Shown here one piece after another: positions 47,261 to 56,360 of a stretch of 64,000 bases of DNA; positions within the stretch are counted from its first letter, which is position 1; each line of letters opens with the position of its first letter. The stretch is from assembly GCF_016920785.2 (NCBI RefSeq), contig NW_024609836.1:66815596-66879595 (forward strand), written 5' to 3'. A program made the translations under genes and the position numbers. The DNA is from Ixodes scapularis (Eukaryota; Arthropoda; Arachnida; Ixodida; Ixodidae). Below the pieces are notes generated by a model. The model was not told where the DNA came from. It saw only the letters and a list, made by a program, of their open reading frames with translations, and ran no database searches.

Positions 47261-47863
47261 TAGCTTCAACAGAGAGTTTTAGAAGAAGGGACCCCGTCGC
47301 TTTTGTCGCCCGAACAACTTGGGACGTCGGACTGTTCATGCCCCGAAGTCCTACGCGTGCATGGTGGCGACGCTTCACTCTGCTCGAGTGACCTAAACTC
47401 TTGTTGTTGTTTGTTGTTGTTATTGCTGTTGTTTTTCTAACTCTCAAGCAATCAGTTTTTCCACTGAGTCATAGACACTCGCAGCGGGAGAAAAGGCGGG
47501 GTGGACAAGAACACAGAAGACACATAACTCAAGGCAAATCTTTTTTTCTTCATTGAGACATAACGACATCAAACAAGAAAAAGACACGAAGGCATGAGTC
47601 AAGGCTCTGCTTTTTGCTTTTTGTGTTCTTTCCCTGTGTATTGTTTTGCGTTCTTTTCTTCAGTTACCAATATGCACCGACTAGCCCACTTTCAAACACT
47701 ATTACACTCAAAGCTGTGTCTTCCGTCGTAAAATATAGCCAACGTATTTATATTCCAATCGAGTTTCATAAACAAAACTATTCCCAGATGTGTTATCTAA
47801 GAAGTAAAGAGTTATTAGTATTTAATATTCTAAGACGAATCGCGCCATAGAAAAGGCACTCAC

Positions 47864-47942
47864 CGAATGTGTCAGTTGTAGTTCTGCCAGAAACCACAAC
47901 GAGCGCCACTAGAAGCAGAGCGAAGACAAAGAACGACTTCAT
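47864..47942 (-). CDS. Signal-peptide exon of secreted-peptide gene, copy C
   Basis: The ATG at 47942 starts MKSFFVFALLLVALVVVSG followed by RTTTDTF, 26 codons plus one base, ending at the donor G|GTGAGTGCC (intron from 47863). TATA box, 5' leader and donor are all intact. The candidate cysteine-rich exon downstream is broken, so this copy either makes a different product through the nearer acceptor at 47797-47798 or is non-functional. Confidence 0.6.
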
Positions 47943-47989
47943 GGTTTGCTTCTCACGGGAGGAACTACGGATTGAGAAAAACATTCACG

Positions 47990-47997
47990 ATTTATAG
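47990..47997 (-). promoter_or_regulatory. TATA box of gene copy C
   Basis: CTATAAAT on the minus strand, about 50 bp upstream of the ATG, with an 18-G run (48017-48034) about 20 bp further up. Confidence 0.65.
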
Positions 47998-48848
47998 ATA
48001 ATTAATAGACATCCGAGGGGGGGGGGGGGGGGGGCGTTATGAGCAAGTTCATAAATTGCTGTACATGGCAGGAGGAATTCCTAGAATCCGAGTGGTATAG
48101 ACGCGATTTCGACGATATATTTTTATTACCCCACGCAGCATTTAGAAATTTGTGGTTTTTACTACCTCTCAATTCTAATTATGATAGAACTATCAAAAGT
48201 TTCTCAGCCGTGCAGTCGAAGTTGTTATCGTCATGCCCCGCTCAAAAAGAAGTCTCGTACATAGCCACCAGAAAATCTAAATAATAAACTTCAATTGCCG
48301 CAATATTGCTTTTACGCGTTAATGTAATGAATTATATCCCTTGAGCAGTCTTTTGCATTATTACCTTCCGTTTCACATTAACCGGGGCCAACCCTAATAC
48401 CCGATGGAGACATTCCAGCATTGTCACATGCCGCTCGTCGTCCTTTCTGCGTTCTTTTTTTTTTTTTTTTTTTTTTTTTCCTGTGCGCGAGTTGTCGATC
48501 CGTTGGTGGCGAAGATACAAAAATGATTAGCGTCCTCACGATGCAATTCTCACGCGGCTTCACTGAATTCACGGTATCAAGCTCAGTCACATCACGTGAA
48601 TCGGTTTTATTGTAGGCTTACTGGTGTAGGCTAGTCACGCAAAGAAAAAAGGAGGAAAAAAGGTAGCAACGGCCCGTTTTCCTACCTTCTACTGACGCGC
48701 CCCCAAGCGGACACTAGAAGAAGGGAGGAACTAGATTGTTTTTTCCCTTCTGCAGGCAGACGGGAGAAATGTACCACCCTTTTCTTTGGGTATCGTTTTC
48801 TCGACAATATCGCGCGCTTTGTTCAAGAAATGCTGTTTATGAAAACCG

Positions 48849-48895
48849 CGGAGCCTGCGTCCAAGACGGGCAGGTTGTCTTGGACGCAGGCTCCG
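48849..48895. repeat. 19-bp perfect-stem hairpin (unit C copy)
   Basis: The arms 48849-48867 and 48877-48895 are perfectly complementary, with a GGGCAGGTT loop. This is the counterpart of the hairpin at 11375-11420. Confidence 0.85.
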
Positions 48896-49020
48896 TTTAA
48901 CATCGCAGTGCTGACGACGAGAAGTCTCGGTAACTGCTTTCGAAACGCAAGTTTCTTTACCTGCGGGGGAAGCTGGCTTCTAAAATAAATACAGTTGGCG
49001 GGAAGCTCGTGTTACGCTTT

Positions 49021-49273
49021 TATAGACCTTTTCCACAAGGGCGCCGCCATCTTGAATTGTCGTCACTTCCAGTATGGGCGAAAACACTGTTTTGCCGTCG
49101 CCACGCCAATAGAAGACATTTAGGACATAAGCCTAACAGTCACACATTCTCGTTTTGGCTCCCCTCTAGTTTTTTGCTAGTTACAGGCTGAAACGTTTTA
49201 TTATTTTTTTCGTCGCCCATACTGGAAGTGACGACAATTCAAAATGGCGGCACCCCAGTGGAAAATGTCTATA
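49021..49273. mobile_element. MITE with about 60-bp inverted ends, TA target
   Basis: The ends read TATAGACCTTTTCCAC followed by GCCGCCATCTTGAATTGTCG and their mirror. A second copy in opposite orientation lies at 50991-51242. The TA at each edge suggests a Tc1/mariner-type target. No coding capacity. Confidence 0.8.
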
Positions 49274-49496
49274 AGGTAGTCCTTTCGTACCGCACAATAG
49301 ACGTAGCGTCCTCGTTAAGTCTTATTGAGCTCGATTTGCTCGATTCGGGGCCGCCTTAATGAGATGCAGGCGACGGAAGAACTTTGCTATCCTGCTTTAA
49401 GGAGTGAAAGTTTCTTCTTTTCTGAAACGTTTTCTTTTCTGAAAGCGTCAAGAGCGTTCCTCCCTTTAGGAAGGACCATATAGACCCTTTTTTCTA
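49274..49496. other. Spacer before gypsy remnant
   Basis: No feature recognised. Confidence 0.4.
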
Positions 49497-50165
49497 AGAG
49501 TGCATCGCCGACATGATCGCTATGTACGTCGACGATGGCCACAAGACATGGGACGAAGTGTTGCCGTAAGTAACGTTCGTCTCCAGCACTGCAGATCAAG
49601 AAACCACCGAAATGACGACGTTCCAACTGGTGCATGCAGAAAGTTGAGAGCGACATATGCTGGACGCAACCACACAGCAGAAGACGAAACCGGGAACACT
49701 TAGTTTATAACTCAACGAACAGAGCAGGCTCGGCAGGTCGCCATACTCCGACCTCAGGACCAACAACGTGTTGACGCTCCCTGGCATAACCTTTGTCACC
49801 GCGACGCCCACTTCCAAACCGGAGACATGCAGGGTTATAGGGTGTGGATATCGATTTGTTGCCGCGGTCTCAGCGAGAATCTGTTAAAGCGGTACTTCGG
49901 ACCCTACTATAGGTGCTTCGTCGACTCGGGGGTCTGAACTACGCCCGACGGAACAAGGACATCATCACGCCGCCCTCCACGACCGGAAGTCGTCCACGTC
50001 GTGCGACTCATGTACGCTCGATTGGACAGTGAACTGCGTCTTTGTACTATACGCTCGCTAGGACTGTATTTTGCAGGCCTCCGTGGTTTTCCATTCTTTT
50101 TTCTTTTGCTTTTTATTTTCTTCGGACGTTGCATCGAGAAGATGCGCTTTTAAAGGGGGGGAGTA
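49497..50165 (+). pseudogene. Third gypsy copy: degraded integrase end and polypurine tract
   Basis: This aligns with 34311-34952 of the intact element: the IADMIAMYVD-like start, the W.EVLP and TPFQLVH region, the ERTGD-like region, GLSE.LLKRYFGPY, and EVVHVVRL near 49990. It has many stops and frame changes. It ends with a GCGCTTTTAAAGGGGGGAG polypurine region and TAA before the LTR. Confidence 0.75.
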
Positions 50166-50513
50166 ATGCCACGCGTGTCGCCGAGCGAGCGCGTGCGTGG
50201 CCGAATAATTACCGCGCTCGGCTTCGCGCGAGATTTGGTGTCTGGGAGCGGATGCGTTTTTTATGTTTTATTTCAATTTAGAGTTATCATAAGTTTGAAA
50301 ATCTTGCCGTCGGATCGAGATACGAATGTTCTACGCGCCAAGCGTTCTACGCCGAATGTTCCAGAAACCCACGCGAGCCCAAAAGGTGCTCCGCGTGGCG
50401 ATCCAGGATTAAGGCTCTGTTATACTCCGACGTAACGCGCGCGCAAGCGAACGCTGGCCGAAGTCGGCTACGTCACGTCAGTCACGCCGCGCGCATAAAA
50501 AATTCGGCTTCTT

Positions 50514-50755
50514 TATAGGCTCCTTGCACTGACGTCACATCGCACACTTTTGAACACCAACTAAGAGGAGGAGAGGGAAGCTGCTTTTGTAAGAATTTTG
50601 AGTGACAGGTTAATCTTCTATAATCTTCTGGGGGGAGAATAGCGACGCCTGTGCGAATCCGGGAGGCACAAAGAGACTCCTGATAAGAGCGGAGCTCCTT
50701 CTTCCCCTTTTCTCTGGAGGGCATCGGAAATGACGTCATGTGCAAGGAGCCTATA
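50514..50755. mobile_element. 240-bp MITE, first of a tandem pair
   Basis: The ends are TATAGGCTCCTTGCA and TGCAAGGAGCCTATA, with TGACGTCA just inside. It shares its last four bases (TATA) with the next copy. Confidence 0.8.
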
Positions 50756-50994
50756 GGCTCCTTGCATTGACGTCACATCGCACACATTTGCACACCAAGT
50801 AAAAGGAGGAGAGGGAAGCTGCTTTTGTAAGAATTTTGAGTGACGGGTTAATCTTCTATAATCTTCTGGGAGGAGAATAGCGACGCCTGTGCAAATCCGG
50901 AAGGCACAAAGGAGGGTCCTGATAAGAGGGGAGCTCCTTCTCCCCCTCTTCTCTGGAGGGTATCGGAAATGACGTCATGTGCAAGGAGCCTATA
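50752..50994. mobile_element. 240-bp MITE, second of a tandem pair
   Basis: Nearly identical to the preceding copy and in the same orientation, joined head to tail through a shared TATA. Confidence 0.8.
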
Positions 50995-51242
50995 GACATT
51001 TTCCACAGGGGCGCCGCCATCTTGAATTGTCGTCACTTCCAGTATGGGCGACGAAAAAAAAGTAAAACGTTTCAACCTGTAACCAGTAAAAAAATAGAGT
51101 GGAGCCAAAACGATACTGTGTGACGGTTAGGCTTATATCCTAAATGTCTTCTATTGGCGTGGTGAGGGCAAAGTAATGTTTTCGCCCATACTGGAAGTGA
51201 CGACAATTCAAGATGGCGGCACCCTTGTGGAAAAGGTCTATA
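50991..51242. mobile_element. Second copy of the 60-bp-TIR MITE
   Basis: Same ends as the element at 49021-49273. It again shares TATA with its left neighbour, so three elements abut without spacer. Confidence 0.8.
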
Positions 51243-52228
51243 CTCCGGCGGCCCTGGCGGCGCTCGCGGCGCGCGTCGGTGGCCCGCCGGTGCGGCGCAT
51301 GCGCAGAATCTGACTACGGGGGTACGTTTCCTGCAAGAGTGCGCCACTTCCGGTTCCTTTTCGTTTCGAATAGCATACGAAAATTCTCGCGCTTCTTGAG
51401 CGTCCAGTTCGAGCGATGGCGTGGACGTACCTTGCACGACGAAAACTCGCGCTTTCACTGTTGGTTCACTGCGCCGCAAGCGTAGGCGGCCAATGTACAT
51501 ACGGTACATCTTTGACAAGCGTACGGTCTACGGTACTCAAGCTTCCTCGTGTCGTAGACACACGGGTGAGGACGAGTTCCCTCGATGAGCTTCTCGACCG
51601 ACCGAGTCCGATTCTTCAAACATGACGCCACACGGAGTGGTGCTCCTGTCGTCTGCTATTGCTCGCATTCGCCGCACTTCCCGCGCGACGCCTGCCGGGA
51701 GCCAGCGCGTGATGCATCCTGGTCCGGCGTCGCCGGCGCGTCCGGCGCGGAATACCGCATGCTCCATTTTGGCGTCGAGGCGGTCAGGCTGCGTCGAACG
51801 CCGCCGGTCGCGTCGGTTACGCCACGACGCCGGAGTATAGAGTGTCGGGTTTTGGCCGACGTGACGTCGCTGTGACGCGCTCGCACGCGCGCACGCGTTA
51901 CGTCGGAGTATAACAGAGCCTTTAGTCTCGCTCTCGCGCTCGGTCGTGCTACTCCGCCGGCCTGCGACGCTACCTCTTTCTAGTATTATTTTCGGCACAA
52001 GTTCGCCCATTTAAACGCTTAGTTTCTGTTCATTCGTCGCCTCATCATCTGTCATTTGTTACATTTGGACATTGGACCTAAAAGCTACGTTAGCGTTGGA
52101 CGACCGAGTCGGGTTCAATCACGCCCTTCGGATCCCCTAGCCGAATGGCGACCAGAATGCTATGTTATATTTAGCGCGAGATGCCCAAACGTATTACGAT
52201 GACGGTTGATATTTTGATACGGAACTGG

Positions 52229-52482
52229 TTTAATTGTGCCCAGTTATACTTAAATGCTCAATAAACAGAGCACGGGCTATACTTGGCAGGCACGCTGTGA
52301 GGGACGAACAGTAAGCTGTTTCTTTACGAGCAAGCTCACGCCGTTTTTCCCCACCAGGTGGACATGGGTGCCCGCGTGCGCAGAAACCAGATTCGCACGA
52401 AGATTATGCGCATGCGCACAACACCGACAACAGCGCCACCGATGAGGAGCGACGACAGAGCCACGCGTTCATAGCATATGCC
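52229..52482 (-). pseudogene. Broken candidate second exon, copy D
   Basis: The acceptor-like site (TTTTTTTGCAG before 52482) is intact. In the frame used by copies A and B a TGA occurs at the fourth full codon (52469-52471) and a one-base deletion follows, so copy D cannot make the cysteine-rich peptide. Confidence 0.5.
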
Positions 52483-52847
52483 CTGCAAAAAAACAAAACA
52501 ATACACACGACGCAAAGTCGGATACTGCATCCAAACTTTTTATTCCGCGTTCTTCTTCGTTCTCTCGTACGCTGGGAAGATGGAATACGAGTGAATCAGT
52601 GTTCACCAAGTTGGGTTAACACAGATCCTCTCGCATTCAGCCTTGGTCTCGTGATGGTTCTTTGTATTACCGCAGATGTTATCCCACTCTAGTACGCATC
52701 GTTTTCCGTCAAATCTCCAGTAGTGGCGTCGAGGTTCGTTGCAGTGCATCAGTGTCATCGTTAGCGAGCATCGGGGGTCTTCGTTCCCTGGAACATGAAC
52801 ATGTCCGGAGGGTAAGTTCGCCCGCTATACTTGCGCAGGGGTGACGG

Positions 52848-52983
52848 TGATGTCAGAATGGTGGGCTCCGATAGTCGCTCGATTGGATGGATAGTGGGTA
52901 TAGACATCGAGGCAGATATGGCATTGAAGTCTACCCACTGTCCCTCCAATCGGAGCCAATCGGAGCTCGGCGTTCCGACGTCA
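52848..52983. mobile_element. Inverted-repeat MITE, copy in unit D
   Basis: TGATGTCA and GACGTCA ends with GGCTCCGAT, GTGGGTATAGAC and the mirrored words GTCTACCCAC and CCAATCGGAGCC. Confidence 0.6.
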
Positions 52984-53109
52984 TCGCAACTTCCTGTGCA
53001 GGAAGCAGACAAACGTGCTCTCCGCATACACTCCGCTCCGCTTGAAGTCCTACCTGAGCCGACTATAGCCCGAGGGCAAGTTCGTCTGCTTCTTGCGCAG
53101 GGTGTCGCG

Positions 53110-53250
53110 GTGACATCGAAATGCCGAGCTCCAATTGACTCTGATTGGAAGGATAGTAGGTAGGCCTCGCTGCTAGACGCCTCAAGGTCTATACCGACTA
53201 TTTAGTTTTCCAATCGGCCGATAAAAGAGCTCAGCGTTCTGACATCATTG
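53110..53250. mobile_element. Extra copy of the inverted-repeat MITE in unit D
   Basis: A second, more diverged member with GAGCTCCAATTGACTCTGATTGG-type left end (written here as a pattern) and a mirrored TTTTCCAATCGGCC right end. It is absent from the other units. Confidence 0.5.
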
Positions 53251-53309
53251 CAACACGCGTGTGCAAACAAGTGCAGTGGCTTAGCTCGGCAATGCCAGGA
53301 TATACGTAG

Positions 53310-53525
53310 CGTGAGTGGTTGGGCACGTCGCTCAGCCTCCTGGCGACGCGGCTTTGCTAGACGTTCCTCCCTTTGCTCCGGCGTCTCCGCAGCACGTCTA
53401 GCCGTTTTCTGTTCGTTCTTCCTACGCTCAACCGCTAATTGCCAAGCAACTACTTCGGGATCCGATGAGTTAAGCTTCTCCGCTCTTCTGCGCCGCTGAG
53501 CAGCAATTTCGCTCTCCTTCTCCAT
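53310..53525 (-). pseudogene. Arg/Glu-rich open frame, possibly Helitron-related N-terminus
   Basis: The ATG at 53525 is in a good context (TATAGCCATGG). It is followed by EKESEIAAQRRRRAEKLN and ARRAAETPEQREERLAKP, a highly charged, probably helical segment. Such segments precede the helicase part of Helitron-like proteins annotated in ticks, but they also occur elsewhere. The frame runs into the neighbouring MITE after about 70 residues, so the gene is truncated. It is present only in unit D. Confidence 0.35.
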
Positions 53526-54096
53526 GGCTATACCACACGGGCAAACGCCCCGTTATATGTATACCCCCACTGATGCCTCTGTGCATGCGCACAAAATGAG
53601 AGGCGCTATTAAGCTGCTCCGGTGAAGCGTCAGACTTGGCTACTGCGCAACGGAGGCGCACAGCTGGGCACACGCCGGCGCCAGTGCGTCTGCCGCGGCT
53701 AGGACGTCACTCCTCTGGAGTGCGCAGACCGGCGAGGCGCGCGCGGCGGCGGCGGCTCCTGCGCGCCAGCTGTGGGCTGTGTGATGTCACTGCTCCTCGC
53801 GCATGCGCAGCCCGGCTTTCCAGGAGCCACGCGAAACTGCTCAACCTCGGCCAGTGTAGCTCACGCTACAAAAGCAGATGAACTTGCCCTCTTCATACGA
53901 TCCCATGAAGCCAATCGAGCAACACCAAAATATGCATCCTCAAGGCTCTCGTCATCTTTGTGCGTTTTCTACATCAGCGGCTAAACCCCTCACGCGCCGC
54001 GACTGCATCAGGATACGACGCTTCGTTCTTTCCGTGATTTCTTTAGCCGGCGATGAAACGCGCATAACGAGTATGAGCGCGAGCCATGACAATGCA

Positions 54097-54466
54097 ATAG
54101 ACCTTTTCCACATACCGACGGCACCAGGCGGTGGCTGCACGAACTAAAAATCGAGGAAGTGATCTACCTGCGCTACCAATCGATAATGGGAGCTACGCTA
54201 CCAGTTTTTTCGCTCTCTGAGCAGCGGCGCCTGCCCAGCGCGGCTTTAAAGAGGGGCATTCGTGGCTTACACACAAACGTCGTGTTTTCTTTCCGTCGAC
54301 GTTCTTTTTTTTGTGTAACATAATTATATATATGCTGCAGTTACGTGTTCTACTCGCTGATATACTTCGAGGAAATCCTTCCGAATTTCCTAGATTTTTC
54401 GTTCCGACTTCCGCCGCTTGGCATCGGGCGCTCGCGCGTGCGCAGAACGCTTCTCGGAAAAGGTCC
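54097..54466. mobile_element. 370-bp MITE with GACCTTTTCC ends
   Basis: TAGACCTTTTCCAC at the left and GGAAAAGGTCCA at the right are inverted. Units A, B and C have the uninterrupted sequence (for example 47002), so it is an insertion specific to D and related to the 60-bp-TIR MITEs. Confidence 0.6.
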
Positions 54467-55279
54467 ATTTTGGCCCCGATTCATTTCCTCAGTCAGATCG
54501 TACGCACCTTTTGCATAGCTTATCACCCCGGTGAAAAATGCTGAGTCACTGAGCGCACGCGAAGGGTCTGTAAAACCTTAATGCAGAGCAACAGCCCATG
54601 CTCAGAAGACTTTCCACAGCCCGGCAGACAAAGATATCAGCGCCCAGAACGCGGCTTTTGCAAACGTCTGTACAGTCTGCGATTGGACAAGTTGAGAAAC
54701 GGAGTATATAGAGTTGCGGCTTCAACAGACAGTTTTAGAAGAAGGGTCCCCGTTGCTCTGGGTCGCCCGAGCAACTTAATACGTCGGACTGCACATGCGC
54801 CGAACTTCTACGCGCGCATGGTGGCGACGCTCCAGGCTTCTGGGAGAACCTACAGTCTTGATGTTCTTGTTGTTGTTGCTGTGTTTTCTAACTCTCAAAT
54901 AATCAGTCTTGAGGCTAAGCCATGGACAAGCAAAGCGGGAGAAAGCATCGCAAGAAAGGACTTGGGATAAGGACAAAAAAGACACAAACACAGTGCTGAT
55001 TCGTGACTTTCTTTTCTTTTTCTTCTTCGAGACATAAAAGCATTAAAATAGAACAATCAATTGAAGCAGTCAGTGAGCGCTGTGCTTGTGTCTTTTGTGT
55101 TATTTTCCTGCGTCTTTGTTGCGCTGTTTTCTCCTCGTACTAATCTGCGCCGACCAGCCCAACTTCAGACCCCATTACACTCGAAGCTCTGCCTTCCGGC
55201 GTAAAATATAGCCAATGCACTTAAATTTCGATCGTGTTTTGTAAAAAAAAATATATATATATTCTCGGATGTGTAATCT

Positions 55280-55752
55280 AAAAAACGTTCAGCCTTTCCA
55301 TTCCACTCTCGTAAAGAAGGAAGACCAGCGGAGTTGTACTCGATACACTGCCGCACCGCGCACGCGCCCGATTCCCGCTTCTTCTCATCCGACACGCCGC
55401 CGATTGTGGATTCGTCTCCTGCGAACCAGAGTCGGTCGTACACGGTGCACGTGACGCCAAACGGGTTCTCCACGAACTTCCTCCGGAACCTCGCCGTCGC
55501 ACCCGGGAACTGTTCAGCCGGCGTGGAGTGCAGTCGTCGCAAGGCCTCGCGCTTGCGCTTGGCCCCCGTGCCACGATCGTCGTCCGTGGCGCTAGCCCGG
55601 CGGCGCCCTTTACATCGCTGGTTCTGTTCTCGGCGGCGGCTTTCCAGGCGAGCGATGTGCACTTTGGCAAGGGAATCTGAAGCGCTAGACGCAGTGGAAG
55701 TCGAGGCGACAGCGGCTTTGCGGCGGTTGCGGACCCATTCGCGCTGCTGAGT
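55280..55752 (-). pseudogene. Helitron-like N-terminal fragment
   Basis: A minus-strand frame opens behind a CATACTCAG acceptor-like site at 55752 and encodes a basic region (LESRRREQNQRCKGRRR). It then reaches FVENPFGVTCTVYDRLWFA, which resembles the conserved NPFG..C.VCDRLWF box that precedes the Rep/helicase region in Helitron-type proteins; the second cysteine has become tyrosine. The frame ends by running into unit D sequence. Longer frames overlapping it on the same strand (55278-56069) are shadows. It lies inside an insertion that splits the first intron of peptide gene copy D. Confidence 0.45.
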
Positions 55753-55848
55753 ATGTCACCGCTCCTTCCGCAGTCTGCCTCCTTCCCCCGAAAGGGCGCG
55801 CGGCCGACCCAACGTGAGTCCAAGCCGAAAGTGATAAGAGCGTAAGAG

Positions 55849-55962
55849 TGTAGGAAACAGCGCGCAAAACAGACGAGGACGAAGAAACAAACGTGACGAG
55901 CGCTGCGCTCATTACGTGTGCTTCTTTTTTGTTGTCGTTTGTTTTTCGCGCTGTTTCCTACG
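55849..55962. repeat. Foldback repeat in unit D
   Basis: GTAGGAAACAGCGCG at the left is mirrored by CGCGCTGTTTCCTAC at the right, and further pairing continues inward to GAGCGC...GCGCTC. Confidence 0.75.
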
Positions 55963-56235
55963 ATGAATTCCAACCAACGCGCCCAACTATCAATTCTTCT
56001 ATGATGGCTGGAAAGGTTGCCGCCATCTACGAGCGACGGCGTAAACCTTACTGGTTGTGTGCTTGCCACCGTCGCTTATAGATGGCGGTAGCTGTCCAGG
56101 TAGGTTTGTGTCGACATACGGGACACGATCCTGGGGAACCTAGCCCTTAACAACCCCGCTGTAAAAAAAAAACAAGGTAAAAAATATTAGTTTCGAAAAT
56201 TTTAAAGCAAATGGTACCATTGAAAAGGCACTCAC

Positions 56236-56305
56236 ATGGCATGGTCCTGCCAGAAACCACAACGAGCGCCACCAGAAGGAGAGCGAAGTGAAACAACGTC
56301 TTCAT
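56236..56305 (-). CDS. Signal-peptide exon of secreted-peptide gene, copy D (probably inactive)
   Basis: The ATG at 56305 starts MKTLFHFALLLVALVVVSG and then RTMP, 23 codons plus one base. Nine bases are lost compared with A and C just before the donor, which is still readable as CAT|GTGAGTGCC (intron from 56235). The TATA box is changed to CGATAAAT, the first intron contains a large insertion, and the candidate second exon is broken. The signal peptide itself is intact. Confidence 0.55.
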
Positions 56306-56352
56306 GGTTTGCTTCTCACAGGAGGAACTACGGATTGCAAAAAACATTCACG

Positions 56353-56360
56353 ATTTATCG
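56353..56360 (-). promoter_or_regulatory. Mutated TATA box of copy D
   Basis: CGATAAAT at the position of CTATAAAT in A, B and C, a change expected to weaken TATA-binding protein recognition. Confidence 0.5.

Larger units (their letters stand above)
45510..48900. repeat. Segmental duplication unit C
   Basis: Shorter unit with the same order as A: the GTGACCCAAAAATATCTTTG block (45660), the GGCGACCCGAACGCTCTT block (45880), the MITE (46564), the GTGGTGGCGACGC block (47361), the signal exon (47942), and the GGTGGCGAAGATAC block (48505) shared with 10810. It has neither the hAT element nor the LINE fragment of unit A and so serves as the empty site for both. Confidence 0.85.
50412..51921. mobile_element. 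TIR element with TTA target duplication (PIF/Harbinger-like), itself filled with MITEs
   Basis: The terminal inverted repeats are perfect for about 28 bp, beginning AGGCTCTGTTATACTCCGAC, and are flanked by TTA on both sides (50409-50411 and 51922-51924). A 3-bp TTA duplication is typical of PIF/Harbinger. No transposase is seen; the interior holds three smaller MITEs and a second TACTCCGGCG inverted pair (about 51239-51839). Confidence 0.8.
50166..52063 (+). mobile_element. LTR of the third gypsy copy, split by a DNA element
   Basis: Starts TGCCACGCGTGTCGCC at 50166 and ends TTTGTTACA at 52063. The tail CACAAGTTCGCCCAT is shared with the intact LTR. Removing the 1.5-kb insertion at 50412-51921 leaves roughly 380 bp, close to the intact 375 bp. 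Confidence 0.75.

Noticed and set aside
46880..47269. 129-residue minus-strand frame with CHLCLLG motif shared with unit B
   Set aside because: The homologous segments in A, B, C and D shift frame relative to each other and the cysteine pattern is not kept, so the similarity is nucleotide-level duplication.
55278..56069. 263-residue minus-strand open frame
   Set aside because: It overlaps the Helitron-like frame in a different phase, runs through a foldback and has no domain; it is a shadow of GC-rich sequence.
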